From Fomes fomentarius (lineage: Eukaryota; Basidiomycota; Agaricomycetes; Polyporales; Polyporaceae): DNA of 64,000 bases. A program made the translations under genes and the position numbers. How positions within the stretch are numbered: the first letter of the stretch is position 1; each line of letters starts with the position of its first letter. The notes beneath the pieces were generated by a model. It was given only the letters and a program-made list of their open reading frames with translations, searched no databases and was not told where the DNA came from. Of the stretch, positions 48,174-60,300 are shown in pieces. The stretch spans positions 1,612,001-1,676,000 of the forward strand of contig JABYQN010000001.1 in the NCBI GenBank assembly GCA_022606135.1, in the 5' to 3' direction.

Positions 48174-49920
48174 CTACAACGGAGCGGGAAGCATCCGTTC
48201 AATATCCTCCGACTCATCGTCGCTATCCGTGCTGCGATCTGCTTCTTCTCGTGTCAGAGCCTCGAGCTCCTCAAGGCCCCACCCAATCGTACTCTTCTTG
48301 ACCCGGACGGCCTGAACGGCATCGGCCAAAGTTGCGAGCACTTCGTCACTAGAACCACCCTCAGCTGACTCAACTCCGCTCAAGGGCTCGTCCCCCAGGC
48401 TCACCTTGCATACGCGAGAACCCACACGCAGAAGTCGTCCACCCAAATCTTGCTGTAGACGTAATACACCTCGTGGTGGTCCAGGACGTCCTTGACCTCG
48501 AGCAGACACCGGGCGACAACCCTCTTGCCGCGTGCGAGCAGGCGAGCGACGTCCGCGCGACAGGCTTCCGCGAGCGTGAAGGAGCGATACAGCGGGAAGG
48601 CGAGCGCACGCCGATAGGAAGCGGCGAACGTCGCGGCTAGCTCCCCTTCCGTAAACGGGGACGACCCCCCGGCCGGCGGGTGGTCATGCACATAGGGGGC
48701 TGGGTCGAGCGCGGAGAACGCGGGCGTGAGAGTGGCGAGCGTCCAAGCGCTCTCCGGCGTCGGGTCATGCTGCGTCGTGCGCGTCTCGTACGCGTATGAA
48801 AATAGGAGCGTGAGTAAGGTGAGGTAGAGGTAGTGTGTCTGTGCTGGGGTGGCGAGATCTGTGTGACGGAAGGTTAGAGGAGCCGGCTTGAAGTAGAGTT
48901 TGGGGTCTAGGCGTACATTCTTTTCGAGGCAAACGCACCATCACAAGGTTTTCTTTTTCGGTGTACTGGACTTCATTGGTAGCGATGGTGTTGGGGTGTG
49001 GCCAGGCCACGAGTTCGCGGATGTATTCATCGTCGGCGTAGTCTGCGCTACGTAACATGGAAGTCAGCTAACGAAACCGAGGAACCATGGGCGGGTTTAC
49101 GCTCACATGTAGTGTTCTTCGTCCCACTTTTCGTCCTCGTGTTTCAGACGTCTGCGGCGGCGTTCTTCCGGTGGGCATGTTTCGGCATCCACACCTAGCT
49201 CGTTGACTTCATTTTCGGTGTGCGCTACATGACCGAAATAGCCAGAGTGCATGTCTAAAAACCCGTACCGGCGCTGAGTGCTCGTCTGCAGCTGTGGCAA
49301 CGGCTCCGGAACTGTCTGTGGCAGCTGCCAGTCGTTTTCAGCGGCTGACACATGCACCATCGTATGAGAATAGTCCCCGAAACAATGTAGTCGGCAGCAA
49401 ACCTTCCAGTATCTCTCGCTGCTCTTGAGTCAGCTCTTGCGTTTGTTCTAAATTCAGCTCTTCTGTTCGTTCGACCAGCTCGTCTGTCTCGTCGTCTAGC
49501 GCAGCGTCCTGGGTATCCAAAACCTCGATAACCGGCTGCGTCGGGGCATCTCTGGGAGGTCGGGGTGCGAGGAGCTTAGCGAGCAGGTCGAGGTCCTTGA
49601 AGTCCTGACCGGGCACTTCTTTGGTGAGCGTCACAGTCAAATATCCGGTGCTCGGGTCATACACCGCAGACGAGGCGTCGTTTTCGACCAGCGGGTGTGA
49701 GAAGTTGAGGCGCAGAAAGTATGGGTTGATGTGCACGGTGAAGAGCGTCTCGTCGACGTTGATCTCAACATCGGATGCCTACTTCCGTTGGAGAAATTTT
49801 CAACCTCGCTGCGGACTTGACATATACTGGACCTGGTAGACTTACTCGGACGGACGGGCAGTATATGGAGATCGCCACAGACTTGTCCGTCTGCGAGCAC
49901 GAGAACCTCGGTGTAATCAT
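48174..49920 (-). CDS. SHQ1: Shq1, H/ACA snoRNP assembly chaperone
   Basis: The start at 49920 gives MITPRFSCSQTDKSVAISIY, the CS-domain opening conserved in Shq1. A short intron leads to SDVEINVDETLFTVHINPYF and LRLNFSHPLVENDASSAVYD, then FKDLDLLAKLLAPR. A 58-nt intron (GTTTGC to GTGTCAG) restores the frame into AENDWQLPQ and YGFLDMHSGYF. The helical C-terminal domain continues with DDEYIRELVAWPHPN, RRALAFPLYRSFTLAEACRA and KIWVDDFCVWVLAYAR, ending ERMLPAPL. Shq1 binds and shields the pseudouridine synthase Cbf5/dyskerin before H/ACA RNP assembly, in the cytoplasm and nucleus. A Glu/Gln-rich loop (ELNLEQTQELTQEQ) lies between the domains. The gene is divergent from TRP2. Confidence 0.93.
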
Positions 49921-50193
49921 CGTAGTGGTGGTTCCAAGTCAGATTGTGGGGTAGAACTGAACTGTCCGTGGTTGGATCCCGGCGGGCGCTCCGTCTTGCA
50001 AGGAAGGCAGGCAGGCAACTTGTCCGGGATCGCAGAATTGGCAAACGGGTCACTCTCTCGCTGCGGTTACTCTTCTATTGGACGGCGTGGCTTGCGATCG
50101 CAAGGGTGCATTGACTGCAAGGCTGTGGGATAGTGCTTGGAATCGGAGGTGAGGCGAGGACGCTGGTCGTCTGCAAGTATGATGTCCGGCAAG

Positions 50194-50200
50194 TGACTCA
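50194..50200. promoter_or_regulatory. Gcn4/Cpc1-type site (TGACTCA) upstream of TRP2
   Basis: A perfect TGACTCA lies 84 bases before the TRP2 ATG in the SHQ1-TRP2 divergent region. In fungi this is the binding site of the general amino-acid-control factor Gcn4/Cpc1, and TRP2 orthologs are classic targets. Use in this species is inferred. Confidence 0.65.
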
Positions 50201-50283
50201 GGTGCTCTCTTGTGGGATGCTTTAAAGCCCATCTAGGCTGCCCCGCTCCCGACCGCTAGCCGGACCCAACACTCACTCTGAAC

Positions 50284-52080
50284 ATGTCGGTAGATACCCA
50301 GGTCAAGCCAGGCGTTGATGGTAGTTCGTGTGGGAGTTGACGGTGCCTTCACAGAAACTTTCGGCGTTCCCGCCTCTCTCCACCGTTGAAAACATCATCC
50401 TCAAGGAGAAGCTTGGAAACTGCGTCCCAGTATACGTGGAACTCCCTGGAGATTTGCTCACGCCATGTGTCGCCTACTTGCGGATAGCGAAGGATTCAAA
50501 GTACAGCTTCCTCTTGGAGTCGGTGGTAGCGGGAGAGAACCTTGCGCGGTATAGCTTCATCGGGGCAGGTGCGACCATTTCCTGTTACTGGGTGAATCTT
50601 CGAATTGACAGTCTACGAAAGATCCATTCAAGATCATCCGTGTGGGACCTAATGAAGAAGTCATCGGGGACCCTCTGACTACACTGCAGAAGGAGCTTGC
50701 AATGTACAAGTACGTGAAGCTTCCGGAGGTGCCGACCTTCACTGGCGGTGCGATCGGATATGTTGGGTACGATTCCATTCAGCACTTTGAGCCAAAGACC
50801 GTCCGCCCTCTCGAAGACCCTCTCCGCATCCCCGAAGCCATATTCATGCTTGTCGATACCCTCCTCATCTACGACCACCTCCACCAGAGTCTGAAGGTCG
50901 TGTCGCACGTTTTGTGCCCAGGGGATGCGAACCAGGTCAATCTTTCCTTCATCTACCAGACCGCTGTGTCAAAGGCGCGCAGATTGGCAAAACTTGTCAT
51001 GAGCACCACAACTCCGGAGGTCTACCAGCAGCCTGTCATACCCGGCAGCGAGGCCGTCTCGAACGTCGGAAAGGAGGGCTACGAGGGCTTCGTGACGAAG
51101 CTGAAGGAGCACATCGTAGCGGGAGACATCATCCAGGCCGTCCCTTCGCAACGTCTGGCCCGCCCGACGACCTTGCACCCGTTCAACGCATACCGACACC
51201 TACGGCGCATCAACCCTAGCCCGTATATGTTCTACCTCGACTGCGGGCACATCCAGATTGTCGGTGCGAGTCCAGAGACGCTGTGTAAAGTGGAGAAGAA
51301 CAAGGTGTACAACCACGCCATTGCCGGTACGATTCGGAGAGGGCAGACGGTGGAGGGTCAGTATAGTCTCACGGGATGCTGTTCTCGTTGCCACAGTTGA
51401 CGCTAAATTGTATCAGAGGACGAGAAGCTGGGCGCAGAGCTCCTAGCCTCGGAAAAGGACAGGGCGGAGCATATCATGTTGGTCGACCTCGCGCGCAATG
51501 ATGTCAACCGAGTTTGCAAGCCCGAGACAGTGCACGTCGACCATCTTCTCAGGCTGGAGAAGTTCAGCCATGTCATACACCTGACATCACAAGTGTCAGG
51601 CCTGCTGCGTGAGGGCAAGACGAGGTCAGTCATAACCCTCATGCACGGACTTCAATATACTAATTTTTGTCAAGATTTGACGCGTTCCGATCTATCTTCC
51701 CTGCGGGCACAGTATCTGGAGCTCCTAAGATCAAAGCTATTGAGCTCATATACGAGCTCGAAAAGCAACGACGAGGCATCTATGCAGGTGCCGTCGGTCG
51801 CTTCGACTTCGCAGACGATGAAATGGATACATGCATCGCGATTCGGACGATGACGTTCAAGGACGGTATCGCCTACCTCCAAGCCGGCGGTGGTATCGTA
51901 TTCGATAGCGTCGAAGAGGACGAGTATGTAGAGACCCTCAACAAGCTCAAGGGCAACATGAGGGCTCTCGAGGCGGCTGAACGTATGTCACCTTCAACTG
52001 ACCGCACTACTGTTTGCTGACCGTTCTTCACAGAATACTGGTACGACATCCAGAATGCGAAGAGTGCGCCGGCGTCATGA
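50284..52080 (+). CDS. TRP2: Anthranilate synthase component I (Trp2/TrpE)
   Basis: Exon 1 is only 18 nt (MSVDTQ), followed by [20 protein letters not shown]. The LLES feedback motif is intact ([20 protein letters not shown]). An intron using a CGAAAG acceptor gives [20 protein letters not shown]. Catalytic blocks follow: [93 protein letters not shown] and [17 protein letters not shown]. The enzyme converts chorismate and glutamine-derived ammonia to anthranilate, the first step of tryptophan synthesis, with a TrpG-type partner encoded elsewhere; tryptophan feedback is expected because LLES is present. A TGACTCA site precedes the gene. Its stop lies 35 bp from that of the convergent uS2m gene. 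Confidence 0.95.
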
Positions 52081-52115
52081 TGATTAGAGGACATGATGTA
52101 TATGTAGATATCTGT

Positions 52116-53088
52116 CTATGGTGTACTAACGTACCCTGAGCGACCTCTCCTTGCGGACGTGGCAGCTCGCGCTTTTGCCTGCTCCTCCTTGTATATGGCA
52201 ACACCCTCCCGCCCAGCGACGCTCAATAGACCGGCGATGAGTTCCGCTGTCCGTGTGCTCTCGTCGTTCGCCGGAATGGGGTACATGACGATTCGAGGAT
52301 CGACATTAGAATCGACGATACCGATGGTTGGTACGTGCTCTAGAGCACATTCCCGGATGGCGTGAACGTTCGGTATGGGGTTGAGGAAAATGACGAGGTC
52401 TGGAATAACCTGTTCCTCGCCGGCAACCTCGGGACCGAACATGTGTACCCTGTTGGTCAAAGTGCCAGGTAACCACCGTTCGCCGACATGGTAGCCCTGC
52501 TTTTCCATTCGCTCCGCTGCGAGACGCACCGTAGGGCGCAGATCCGAACGAGTTCCGACGAAGACGACCGAGCCTCCTCGTGCGGCGACACCACGTACGA
52601 CTTGCGCGGCACGTCGGAGCAGAGGAAGCGTATGGTCGAGGTCGATGATGGTGATGCCAGCACGGACACCGTATGCGTACGGCACAAAATTGGGGTTCAT
52701 ACGGGTCTGAGAGTGACCGAAGTGGGCTCCAGAAGCAATGAGAGCGGAGAGAGAGATGTTGGAGGGTGCTACAGGTCGGTGAAGTGGATGGTGTGGTTGG
52801 AATGTGTTGTCACGCGTCTGCGTTGAGCCATATTCGGAGAACGTGTCAACTGTGAGTGACTGTCAGGTCTAGTATGCACGTATGAGTTCCGGAATACGTA
52901 CTTAATGTCTGGTACTCCGCTTTCTTGAGCTGGAAACTCGTCCAGTCCTCCACGGTCTCCAGCGGCTTCTCCTCGACCTTAGCGAACGAGCTATGTCGGA
53001 CCTGCGCTGCCGCCAACGTCGGAATACGTGCACTCCGTGTACATCGTGCGGCGGAGGCGACCCAGGAGCGGGCAAGGGAGTGGACCAT
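52116..53088 (-). CDS. Mitochondrial small-subunit ribosomal protein uS2m
   Basis: The start MVHSLARSWVASAARCTRSA is an arginine-rich mitochondrial presequence. A 12-base longer start (MIQAMV) is possible. Exon 1 ends at 52902 after EYQTL. The second exon gives IDTFSEYGSTQ, SLSALIASGAHFGHSQTRMN, GITIIDLDHTLPLLRRAA, VGTRSDLRPTVRLAAERM and ERWLPGTLTNRVHMFG. It continues PDLVIFLNPIPNVHAIRECA and VPTIGIVDSNVDPRIVMYPI. These are the signature segments of ribosomal protein S2 (Mrp4 in yeast). It belongs in the mitochondrial ribosome small subunit. Its 3' end converges on TRP2 with 35 bp between stops, so the mRNAs probably overlap. It diverges from the Ssb gene over 189 bp. Confidence 0.93.
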
Positions 53089-53277
53089 GGCTTGGATCAA
53101 TAGACAGAGGATGGCGAAATGGCAAGACGCGTTCCGGGCAGCGCGTGGCAGACGCTTACCTCAGCGACCTCAATCGATTTTTTTCTGCTTGACCGCCCAA
53201 ACTTCCTCAGCCTTGCCTCAGCCCCTCCCATCTTCTTCTTCTGCCACCCTCTCGCTCTTTCTCTTCTCAACAAAAAA

Positions 53278-53992
53278 ATGGCTTCTGAGGACATCTTCGA
53301 CGGCGCTGTTGGCATCGATCTCGGTACTACCTACTCGTGAGTAAATGGCAGCAATTTTACCCCCTACGCGAAGGTGACCGCGGAACTTGCAGTTGTGTCG
53401 GAGTATGGCAAAACGACCGTGTCGAGATCATTGCCAATGATCGTACGTATTTACTCTCTAGGGCCTGCGGATGCCTTCTCAGAGGCTTGGTGTAGAGGGC
53501 AACAGGACCACTCCTTCCTACGTCGCTTTCTCTGCGGAGGAGCGTCTGATCGGCGATGCTGCGAAGAACCAGGCCGCGATGAACCCCAAGAACACCGTCT
53601 TCGACGCAAAACGTCTCATCGGCCGGAGATACGAGTAAGGCTTTGAGAAATGGAATACGCGATGGAACGCCGCTCATTTTTGCTCATTTTTCAGTGACCC
53701 CGATGTCAAGAAGGATATCGCGCACTGGCCTTTCGAGGTCATCGAGAGGAACGGCTCTCCGCTCATCAAGGTTAACTACCTTGGTGAGGAGAAGTCCTTT
53801 AGCCCTCAGGAGATCTCCTCTATGGTCCTCACGAAGATGAAGGAGATTTCGGAGGCCAAGCTTGGCAAGACTGTCAAGAAGGCTGTCGTAACGTGAGCAA
53901 TTTCTCGGTACATTGCCTTTCGCCGAGATTGAACATCATCCAGTGTCCCCGCCTACTTCAACGACTCCCAACGTCTCGCGACCAAGGATGCT

Positions 53993-54054
<62 letters not shown>

Positions 54055-54415
54055 TTACGGTCTAGACCGCCAATCAAGCACGGAGAAGAACGTCCTCATC
54101 TTCGACTTGGGTGGTGGAACTTTTGATGTCTCCTTGCTCAACATCACTGGTGGTGTCTTTGCCGTCAAGGCCACAGCTGGTGACACCCACTTGGGTGGTG
54201 AGGACTTCGACAACAACCTCCTGGAGCACTTCAAGAAGGAGTTCCAGAAGAAAACTGGGCACGACATCTCTGACGACGCTCGTGCGCTCCGCCGCCTCCG
54301 AAGCGCTTGTGAACGTGCCAAGCGCACACTGTCGAGCGTTGCTCAGACTACCGTTGAGGTCGACTCGCTCTACCAGGTAAGGATTCATGGCGTGATGTAT
54401 GACTGACTATATGCT

Positions 54416-54455
<40 letters not shown>

Positions 54456-55482
54456 TAGGGTGAGGATTTCTCGGCGAATATCACTCGTGCCCGTTTCGAG
54501 GAGATCAACGCTCCCTTGTTCAAGTCGACGCTCGATCCTGTTGAGCGTGTTCTGAAGGATGCAAAGATGCCCCGCGAGAAGGTCGATGACATTGTCCTTG
54601 TCGGTGGTTCGACCCGTATCCCCAAGGTCCAGTCTTTGGTCTCGGAATACTTCGGTGGCCGTCAACTCAACAAGTCTATCAATCCGGATGAGGCTGTTGC
54701 ATACGGTGCTGCTGTCCAGGCTGCCGTCCTCACCGGTCAAACGTCTGAGAAGACTGCTGACCTCCTGCTCCTCGACGTTGCTCCTCTTTCCCTCGGTGTC
54801 GCCATGCAGGGTGACATCTTTGGCGTCGTCGTTCCCCGTAACACCCCCATCCCCACTAACAAATCCCGTGTCTTCACGACTGTCGAGGACAACCAGACGA
54901 CGGTCACCTTCCCTGTGTACGAGGGCGAGCGTACGCAGTGCCGCGACAATCGTCTGCTCGGCGAGTTCGAGCTCACCGGTATCCCCCCTATGCCCCGTGG
55001 CCAGGCCGAGCTCCTCACCACCTTCGAGCTCGACGCAAATGGCCTACTCAAGGTCACTGCTCAAGACCGCGCTTCTGGCCGCAAGGCACAAATCAGTAAG
55101 TCGGTCGATCATGTCTGTAAATCGCGCCCAGTTCTCACGCAACTGGTCTATAGGCATCCAGAACTCTGTTGGCCGTCTCTCATCTGTAGAGATCGACCAG
55201 ATGATCAAGGATGCCGAGCACTACAAGCAGGCTGACAAGGACTTCAGCGCACGGCACGAGGCCAAGGCCGACCTGGAGAGCTACATCCACCAGGTTGAGA
55301 ACACGATCACCAGCCCGGAGATTGGCATGAAGATCAAGCGTCATGCTAAGGCTCAGGTTGAGGCTGAGCTCGCACGTGCCCTCGAGAAACTCGAGATCGA
55401 GGACTCTACATCGGACGAGCTCCGCAAGGCGCAGCTCGGTATCAAGCGTGCGCTGCAAAAGGCCACCGCTGGCATGCGGTAG
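53278..55482 (+). CDS. Ssb-type cytosolic Hsp70, ribosome-associated chaperone
   Basis: Short 5' exons give [20 protein letters not shown], then [20 protein letters not shown] and later [13 protein letters not shown]. The ATPase core shows [48 protein letters not shown] and [16 protein letters not shown]. The substrate domain includes [20 protein letters not shown] and [20 protein letters not shown]. The end [20 protein letters not shown] lacks the EEVD tail of Ssa-type Hsp70s and matches Ssb proteins. Ssb chaperones bind the ribosome exit region with the RAC complex and fold nascent chains. The length is about 614 residues, normal for Ssb. One intron (54377-54458) contains a run of 34 Ts next to its acceptor. 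Confidence 0.95.
54419..54452 (+). repeat. 34-nt poly(T) tract inside an Ssb intron
   Basis: An uninterrupted run of T ends 6 bases before the acceptor AG at 54457-54458. It acts as, or extends, the polypyrimidine tract. Such homopolymers are slippage-prone in replication and in sequencing, so the exact length is uncertain. Confidence 0.9.
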
Positions 55483-55787
55483 AGCTACAGACCTCAACTT
55501 GTCACGCTGTAGATACGCACGTCGGTGTAGGATGTGGAGTGGAGTCCATGCATGCTTTGGTCTGGCGTTGTCGCTGTCTGTCTGTCGCATCTTTTGTATC
55601 CTTCTCATGATCGCACGCATACGTACATGAATGAAGTTTTCCTTCTCTCTCTAACTGTACGCCCTCTATTGTGACCTCATGCTTACCTTGTTCAATTCGC
55701 TTTGTGTCACGAATGGTTGTAGCCATACGAAAACAAGATGCAATCAAAACGACTATCGCTACATCACTGAGAGGGAAGGATGCCATC

Positions 55788-57195
55788 CTACGGTCCCGAA
55801 GTCACGGCCTTGTGCACACGAAGTCCTACTTCTAAGATCCAGAGCTCCTCGTCCGCGCCATCGCAAAGGGCCTTGTCAGCTTCCGCAAACACCAAAGCAC
55901 ACCGAGCCTTTTGACGCGCTGTAAGCGTTGGGTGACCTATTACATAGTCATGCAACTGTGGAAGTTGCTCAATAATGCTCATGCGGAGAGGGAGGAAGTG
56001 CTCACTTGCGAGATGATCTGCGACGCAGAGTATCCTTCTCGGATTATCTCTTTCACCTTCGTCCTTACACCGTCAAACCCCTTCGCCTTGATCGTCCCTG
56101 CGCCGTCTATGTCAATATCCATACTGTCCGCACCCAGGGTCTCAACTCCGAGAACAGTAGCAAAATCCGTGATGACCACATTTGGTACGACGCCAGCAAT
56201 TTCTTGGATGTCCCTGGGCGTGATGGTGCTTGGAGGTGTTGTTGACATTGACAGGCGAGAAGCGGATTGGAGGTAAGTGATAGCTCGACGAAGGTCTCCT
56301 TGGGACGTCGATACGAGGGCTTGGATGGTTTCGGGGCTCACGGGCACATTCTCTCCGCTAGCGATTTGTTCGAGACGGCTGGAGGTCGATGAGATGTCGA
56401 GAGGTTTGAAGCGGAATTTGGAGCAACGTGACGCCAGAGGCTCAATGATTCTGTAGATACGAAGGGAAGAATCGGGCAAAGGCATGGTCAAAATCAGTGG
56501 AAGAGGAATGGGGAGAACGACGTATACCTTGTCACGTAGTTGCACACAAGACAGAATCGGGTTATACGTGCGTACAGCTCCATGATACGACGCAGCGCAG
56601 CCTGAGCATCTTGTGTCATGGAGTCCGCCTCATCCAAAATGATGATCTTATAGGGAGGACACGGGTAGGTCTTGCCGTCCGACGCGACAGTCTGAGCGCG
56701 AGGAGTCTGCCTGGCAAAGTTCTTGATCTTCTCGCGAACGATGCTGATGCCCCGTTCGTCGGATGCGTTGAGCTCGAGCACTCTTGAGCGGAAGTTTTCC
56801 GGGCTGTTGATGAAGATGTAGTGGTGCCAAAACACGAAAAACATGTCCACGCACCCGAACAGTTGTCGTGCTAGGGCAAGGATAGTCGATGTCTTTCCAG
56901 TTCCTGGTGGCCCGTAGAACAGCATATGTGGGAGCTAATTAACCGTAAACATAAGAGCCACGCTGAGCTCAATATGTACGCACATTTGACGACGTTAGAG
57001 TTTTCCGCAAGACTGCCACCGTATGCTCCTGTGCTGAGACATCCTCAATGGTTTTCGGTCGACTGAACTATGACTGTTAGCTCAGAGACAGTACAGAGAT
57101 AGACATGCGCACTATTTCTCCACCCAAGGCTGGTGTTGGGGGTCTGCAGATTGTTTCTGCGCGGCCTTGGCTGCGTGTGGCTGGAAGAAAGACAT
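55788..57195 (-). CDS. RFC2: Replication factor C subunit 2 (Rfc2; human RFC4)
   Basis: The start [20 protein letters not shown] is followed by QPWVEK, then a short exon, then the Walker A box [20 protein letters not shown]. The RFC boxes [40 protein letters not shown] (Walker B), [20 protein letters not shown] and SKFRFKPLD follow, then [13 protein letters not shown] and EIAGVVPN. The C-terminal helices read [15 protein letters not shown] and [19 protein letters not shown]. These match the Rfc2 subunit of the clamp loader, which opens PCNA and places it on primed DNA in the nucleus. The SRC arginine finger is present (LASRCSKF). The gene is divergent from the CAF-1 gene. Confidence 0.94.
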
Positions 57196-57235
57196 GGTTG
57201 GAGGCAAGTCACGGTCGACTATGAGACGCGGTGTG

Positions 57236-57241
57236 ACGCGT
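57236..57241. promoter_or_regulatory. MluI cell-cycle box (ACGCGT) between RFC2 and CAF-1
   Basis: A perfect ACGCGT sits in the 178-bp divergent region, 41 bases from the RFC2 ATG. A second ACGCG is at 57226-57230, and GCGCGTC occurs near 57294. In fungi ACGCGT is bound by MBF, which drives replication genes at G1/S. Function here is inferred. Confidence 0.65.
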
Positions 57242-57373
57242 CGGGAGCGCGAGACGTCACAGTGGGTGACTGAACGGCAGTGGGTGTGACGGAGCGCGTC
57301 GCTGCTCTTGACCACATCCTCCACGCCGTAGCCAACATCCTCCTCGACGTGATTGAAGACTCGGATGAGCGTC

Positions 57374-60300
57374 ATGACGAACACGGACCTCAATATATGT
57401 GCGTGCTCCTTTTCTATGCTCTACGCTCGGTCTCATATACCGCGTTGCAGTTGCTCACTCTGAAGGTGCCCCCACCGGTGAGAATGCAGTGAGAGATGGT
57501 TACACGTGTCATTCCACTCATATTCGGCAGAGAGATCCGAGAAAACCAAACTAGTTGAGCTGAGGAATGGGAGGCTTGTGCTCAAGCAGAAATTGCTTTC
57601 TTATGAGAAGATGTCGGAAACTATGCAAGGTGCGTGTGCACATCCATATACAAGCTACCCCATATGGCGGAAACGAACCCCTGCCGGTCAGAAATCGTCA
57701 AGTTCCGCGAGATGCTGGAAGAGAGGTTAGCGTCGAAGCAACCTCCCTTGACTGCGGTACCCGACGAACATAGGCCAGTAATTGCGAAGTTGGTCCACGA
57801 AAGGTATACATCAACAATCCGACCTGGGCCATCAGCGCGTTCTGACGAGTGACTCATAGCGACAAGACACTGCAAGCGCTCTGTAAGCATGTTCAGCAAG
57901 AACTGTTACCGGCTGTCGACGAAGACGAAGAGGAGGACAGCACTATCCCGGCCGTTCTTCCCCTTGAGACAGTGGAGAGCGCCATCCAAACCGTTGCAAG
58001 ACGTGTCAACTACGGGTTAGATACACCGGAAGCGGGAGGCAAGGTACCAGCTGCGTGGCTTTTATGGCGATGGGAAGTCACAGACCAATGTCGCGAATGG
58101 TTACCCAAGGCTGCGAAGGAGAAGGTTGACAACAGGCTTAGGGAAAGACAGCAGGTAAGTACTCGGTCGTTGCATTTCAAGACCTTTTCTGGAAGATTAT
58201 GTGCTACCAGGCCAAGAACGATGTCAAGGCCCTATTCAACTCGTTGCCTGAAGGCGAACGTGTTACTATATTGGGGAGCAAGAACAACGCCAAAACACCA
58301 GGGCACAATGGAACGGTGAAGGGGATACCTGGCTTAGGGGTGCTGAACTTTGGTCGAACGACGAAGACCCTGCCACAACCAGACATTATCGACTTAAGCG
58401 ATAGCGGCCCAAGTACAAATCCTGGCCAAACCTCTCAACCGAAGACAGCCACTGGCAGTGGTGCCTCGGAGGTGCCCGATGTGGAGGTACGCATGGTGTC
58501 CATCTCCTTCTCACAGGTTACCAATGCCGCGTTTAGGCGTCGCCAGATAAGAAATCAGTGAATAAGCCCAAGAAGCCAGTTGACCTCGAGAAAGTAGCGG
58601 AGAAAGCGGCGAAGGTGGGACATTACATTCGAAAAAACCTCGAGCCTTCACTCAGCCCATCCGTGTGCACAGGAGAAGGAACGACTAGAGAAGAAGGCTG
58701 CCAAAGCGGAACGCGAGAAGAAGGCACAGGAGGCACAGGCGAAGTCTCGCACGCTCATGGCTAGCTTCTTCGGGAAGGCGAAGTCCTCTGGTACCCCGTC
58801 ACCTTCAAAGTACAAGTCTACACAAAACGGCGAAACGGGCTCTCCTGCACCTACACCCGCGCAATCTGACTTTCACCGCACGTTCCGGCCCTTCGCGCTG
58901 AAAAAGGACGCGGAACTTGCACCGGGAAACTGGTTCCGGGAACGTAGGTGTCGCGAGACAAAGCAGCGGAGAGTAGTCAGCCGCACGGAGGGCGACGTCA
59001 TTATTATAGAAGACGATGAAGATGAGAGCGAGCCCGACAATGCCGAACTAGAGGACGTGGAAATGTTGGACGCACACGACTTAGATAGTCTGAGACCCCA
59101 AGGTATGTTGGCTCTCACCGACTCCCCGCCACTAGTGTTGACTCTGTGGACAGACCGTATGCGGGATATACTGGCTCGTCTATCCCCTGCACTAAATCCC
59201 CCGCGCCGGCCACGCCAACCAACAGGCTACAAGACATACAATCCAATTTCTGTGCGCGGCCTCATGTCGCAAATTACAGAGGCTGAGGTGGCAGGAGACG
59301 ATATGGAAGTCCGACGCCTTCTTGCTCTCCTTCGAGATCATACTGCGATCCCTGCGAAGTTCCTTGTCTTCCACGAAGACGCACGTCCTGGCTACTTTGG
59401 CACGTTCACGCGAAACTCGCGCGAGATTGGGCCTCGCTGTCCCTTCGCCAGAGATCCCGTCCAGATAGACTATACGTACGACTCTGGGGAGGATTGGGCA
59501 GAAGAAGATGCTGGAGACGCGGACGACGTCGTGAACGATGGCGACGAAGACGGCGACGGAGATGAGGAAGTGGACTCGGACCTGGACAGCTGGCTTGTGG
59601 ACGACGAGGAGATCGAGGACCCCGGAACGCCCATAGAGGACCGACTTGGCTCACCTAGCTTCCCGGATCTTGATCTGCCACCACCCGGGAGCGGGAGTGG
59701 GAAGCGAAAAGCGAAAGAAGAGAAGGAGAAGAGCACGGGAGGGAAGAAGCGACGCGTGGTCGTCCCTCTCGTGCCTTTCGCGAAGGGCCCTGAGTGGGAG
59801 ACCTCCATCGCGCAATGCACATACGAGCCGTTCAAGTCTTATCGCATACAACTCTTCAACGGTGCGTCCCCTTGTATGTACTTCCATGCCTTCAGGTACT
59901 GATTTGCCTTTGGATAGACACGCCATTCCCCATCGACCCCTTCAAATTCGTCTCACAGCCCGTCGAGCAGCAGACACCTACCCCTGGGCATAATCTCAGT
60001 CATACTGCAGACGGCTTCGTTATCCCTGCCCTCCCAGCACACCTTTCCAAGTCGTCGACAAGTGTTTCCGCACTGACCTCAAGCTCGGGCTCAAACGCAA
60101 ATTTAGGCACTTCTCCAGGCAACGCAAAACGTCCCGCCCCTGCTCCGAAGAACCCATTCCCAGACGCGCATCTGCAGTATCTGCTCAAGCGCATTGATGA
60201 ACTCGCGACGAGCAGCCTACTAGGCATCGTCGAGACGGTACATAGGGAATTGCAGGCACACAAGGTGAAGAAGAATGCGATCGAAGCGAAGGTGCGGGAG

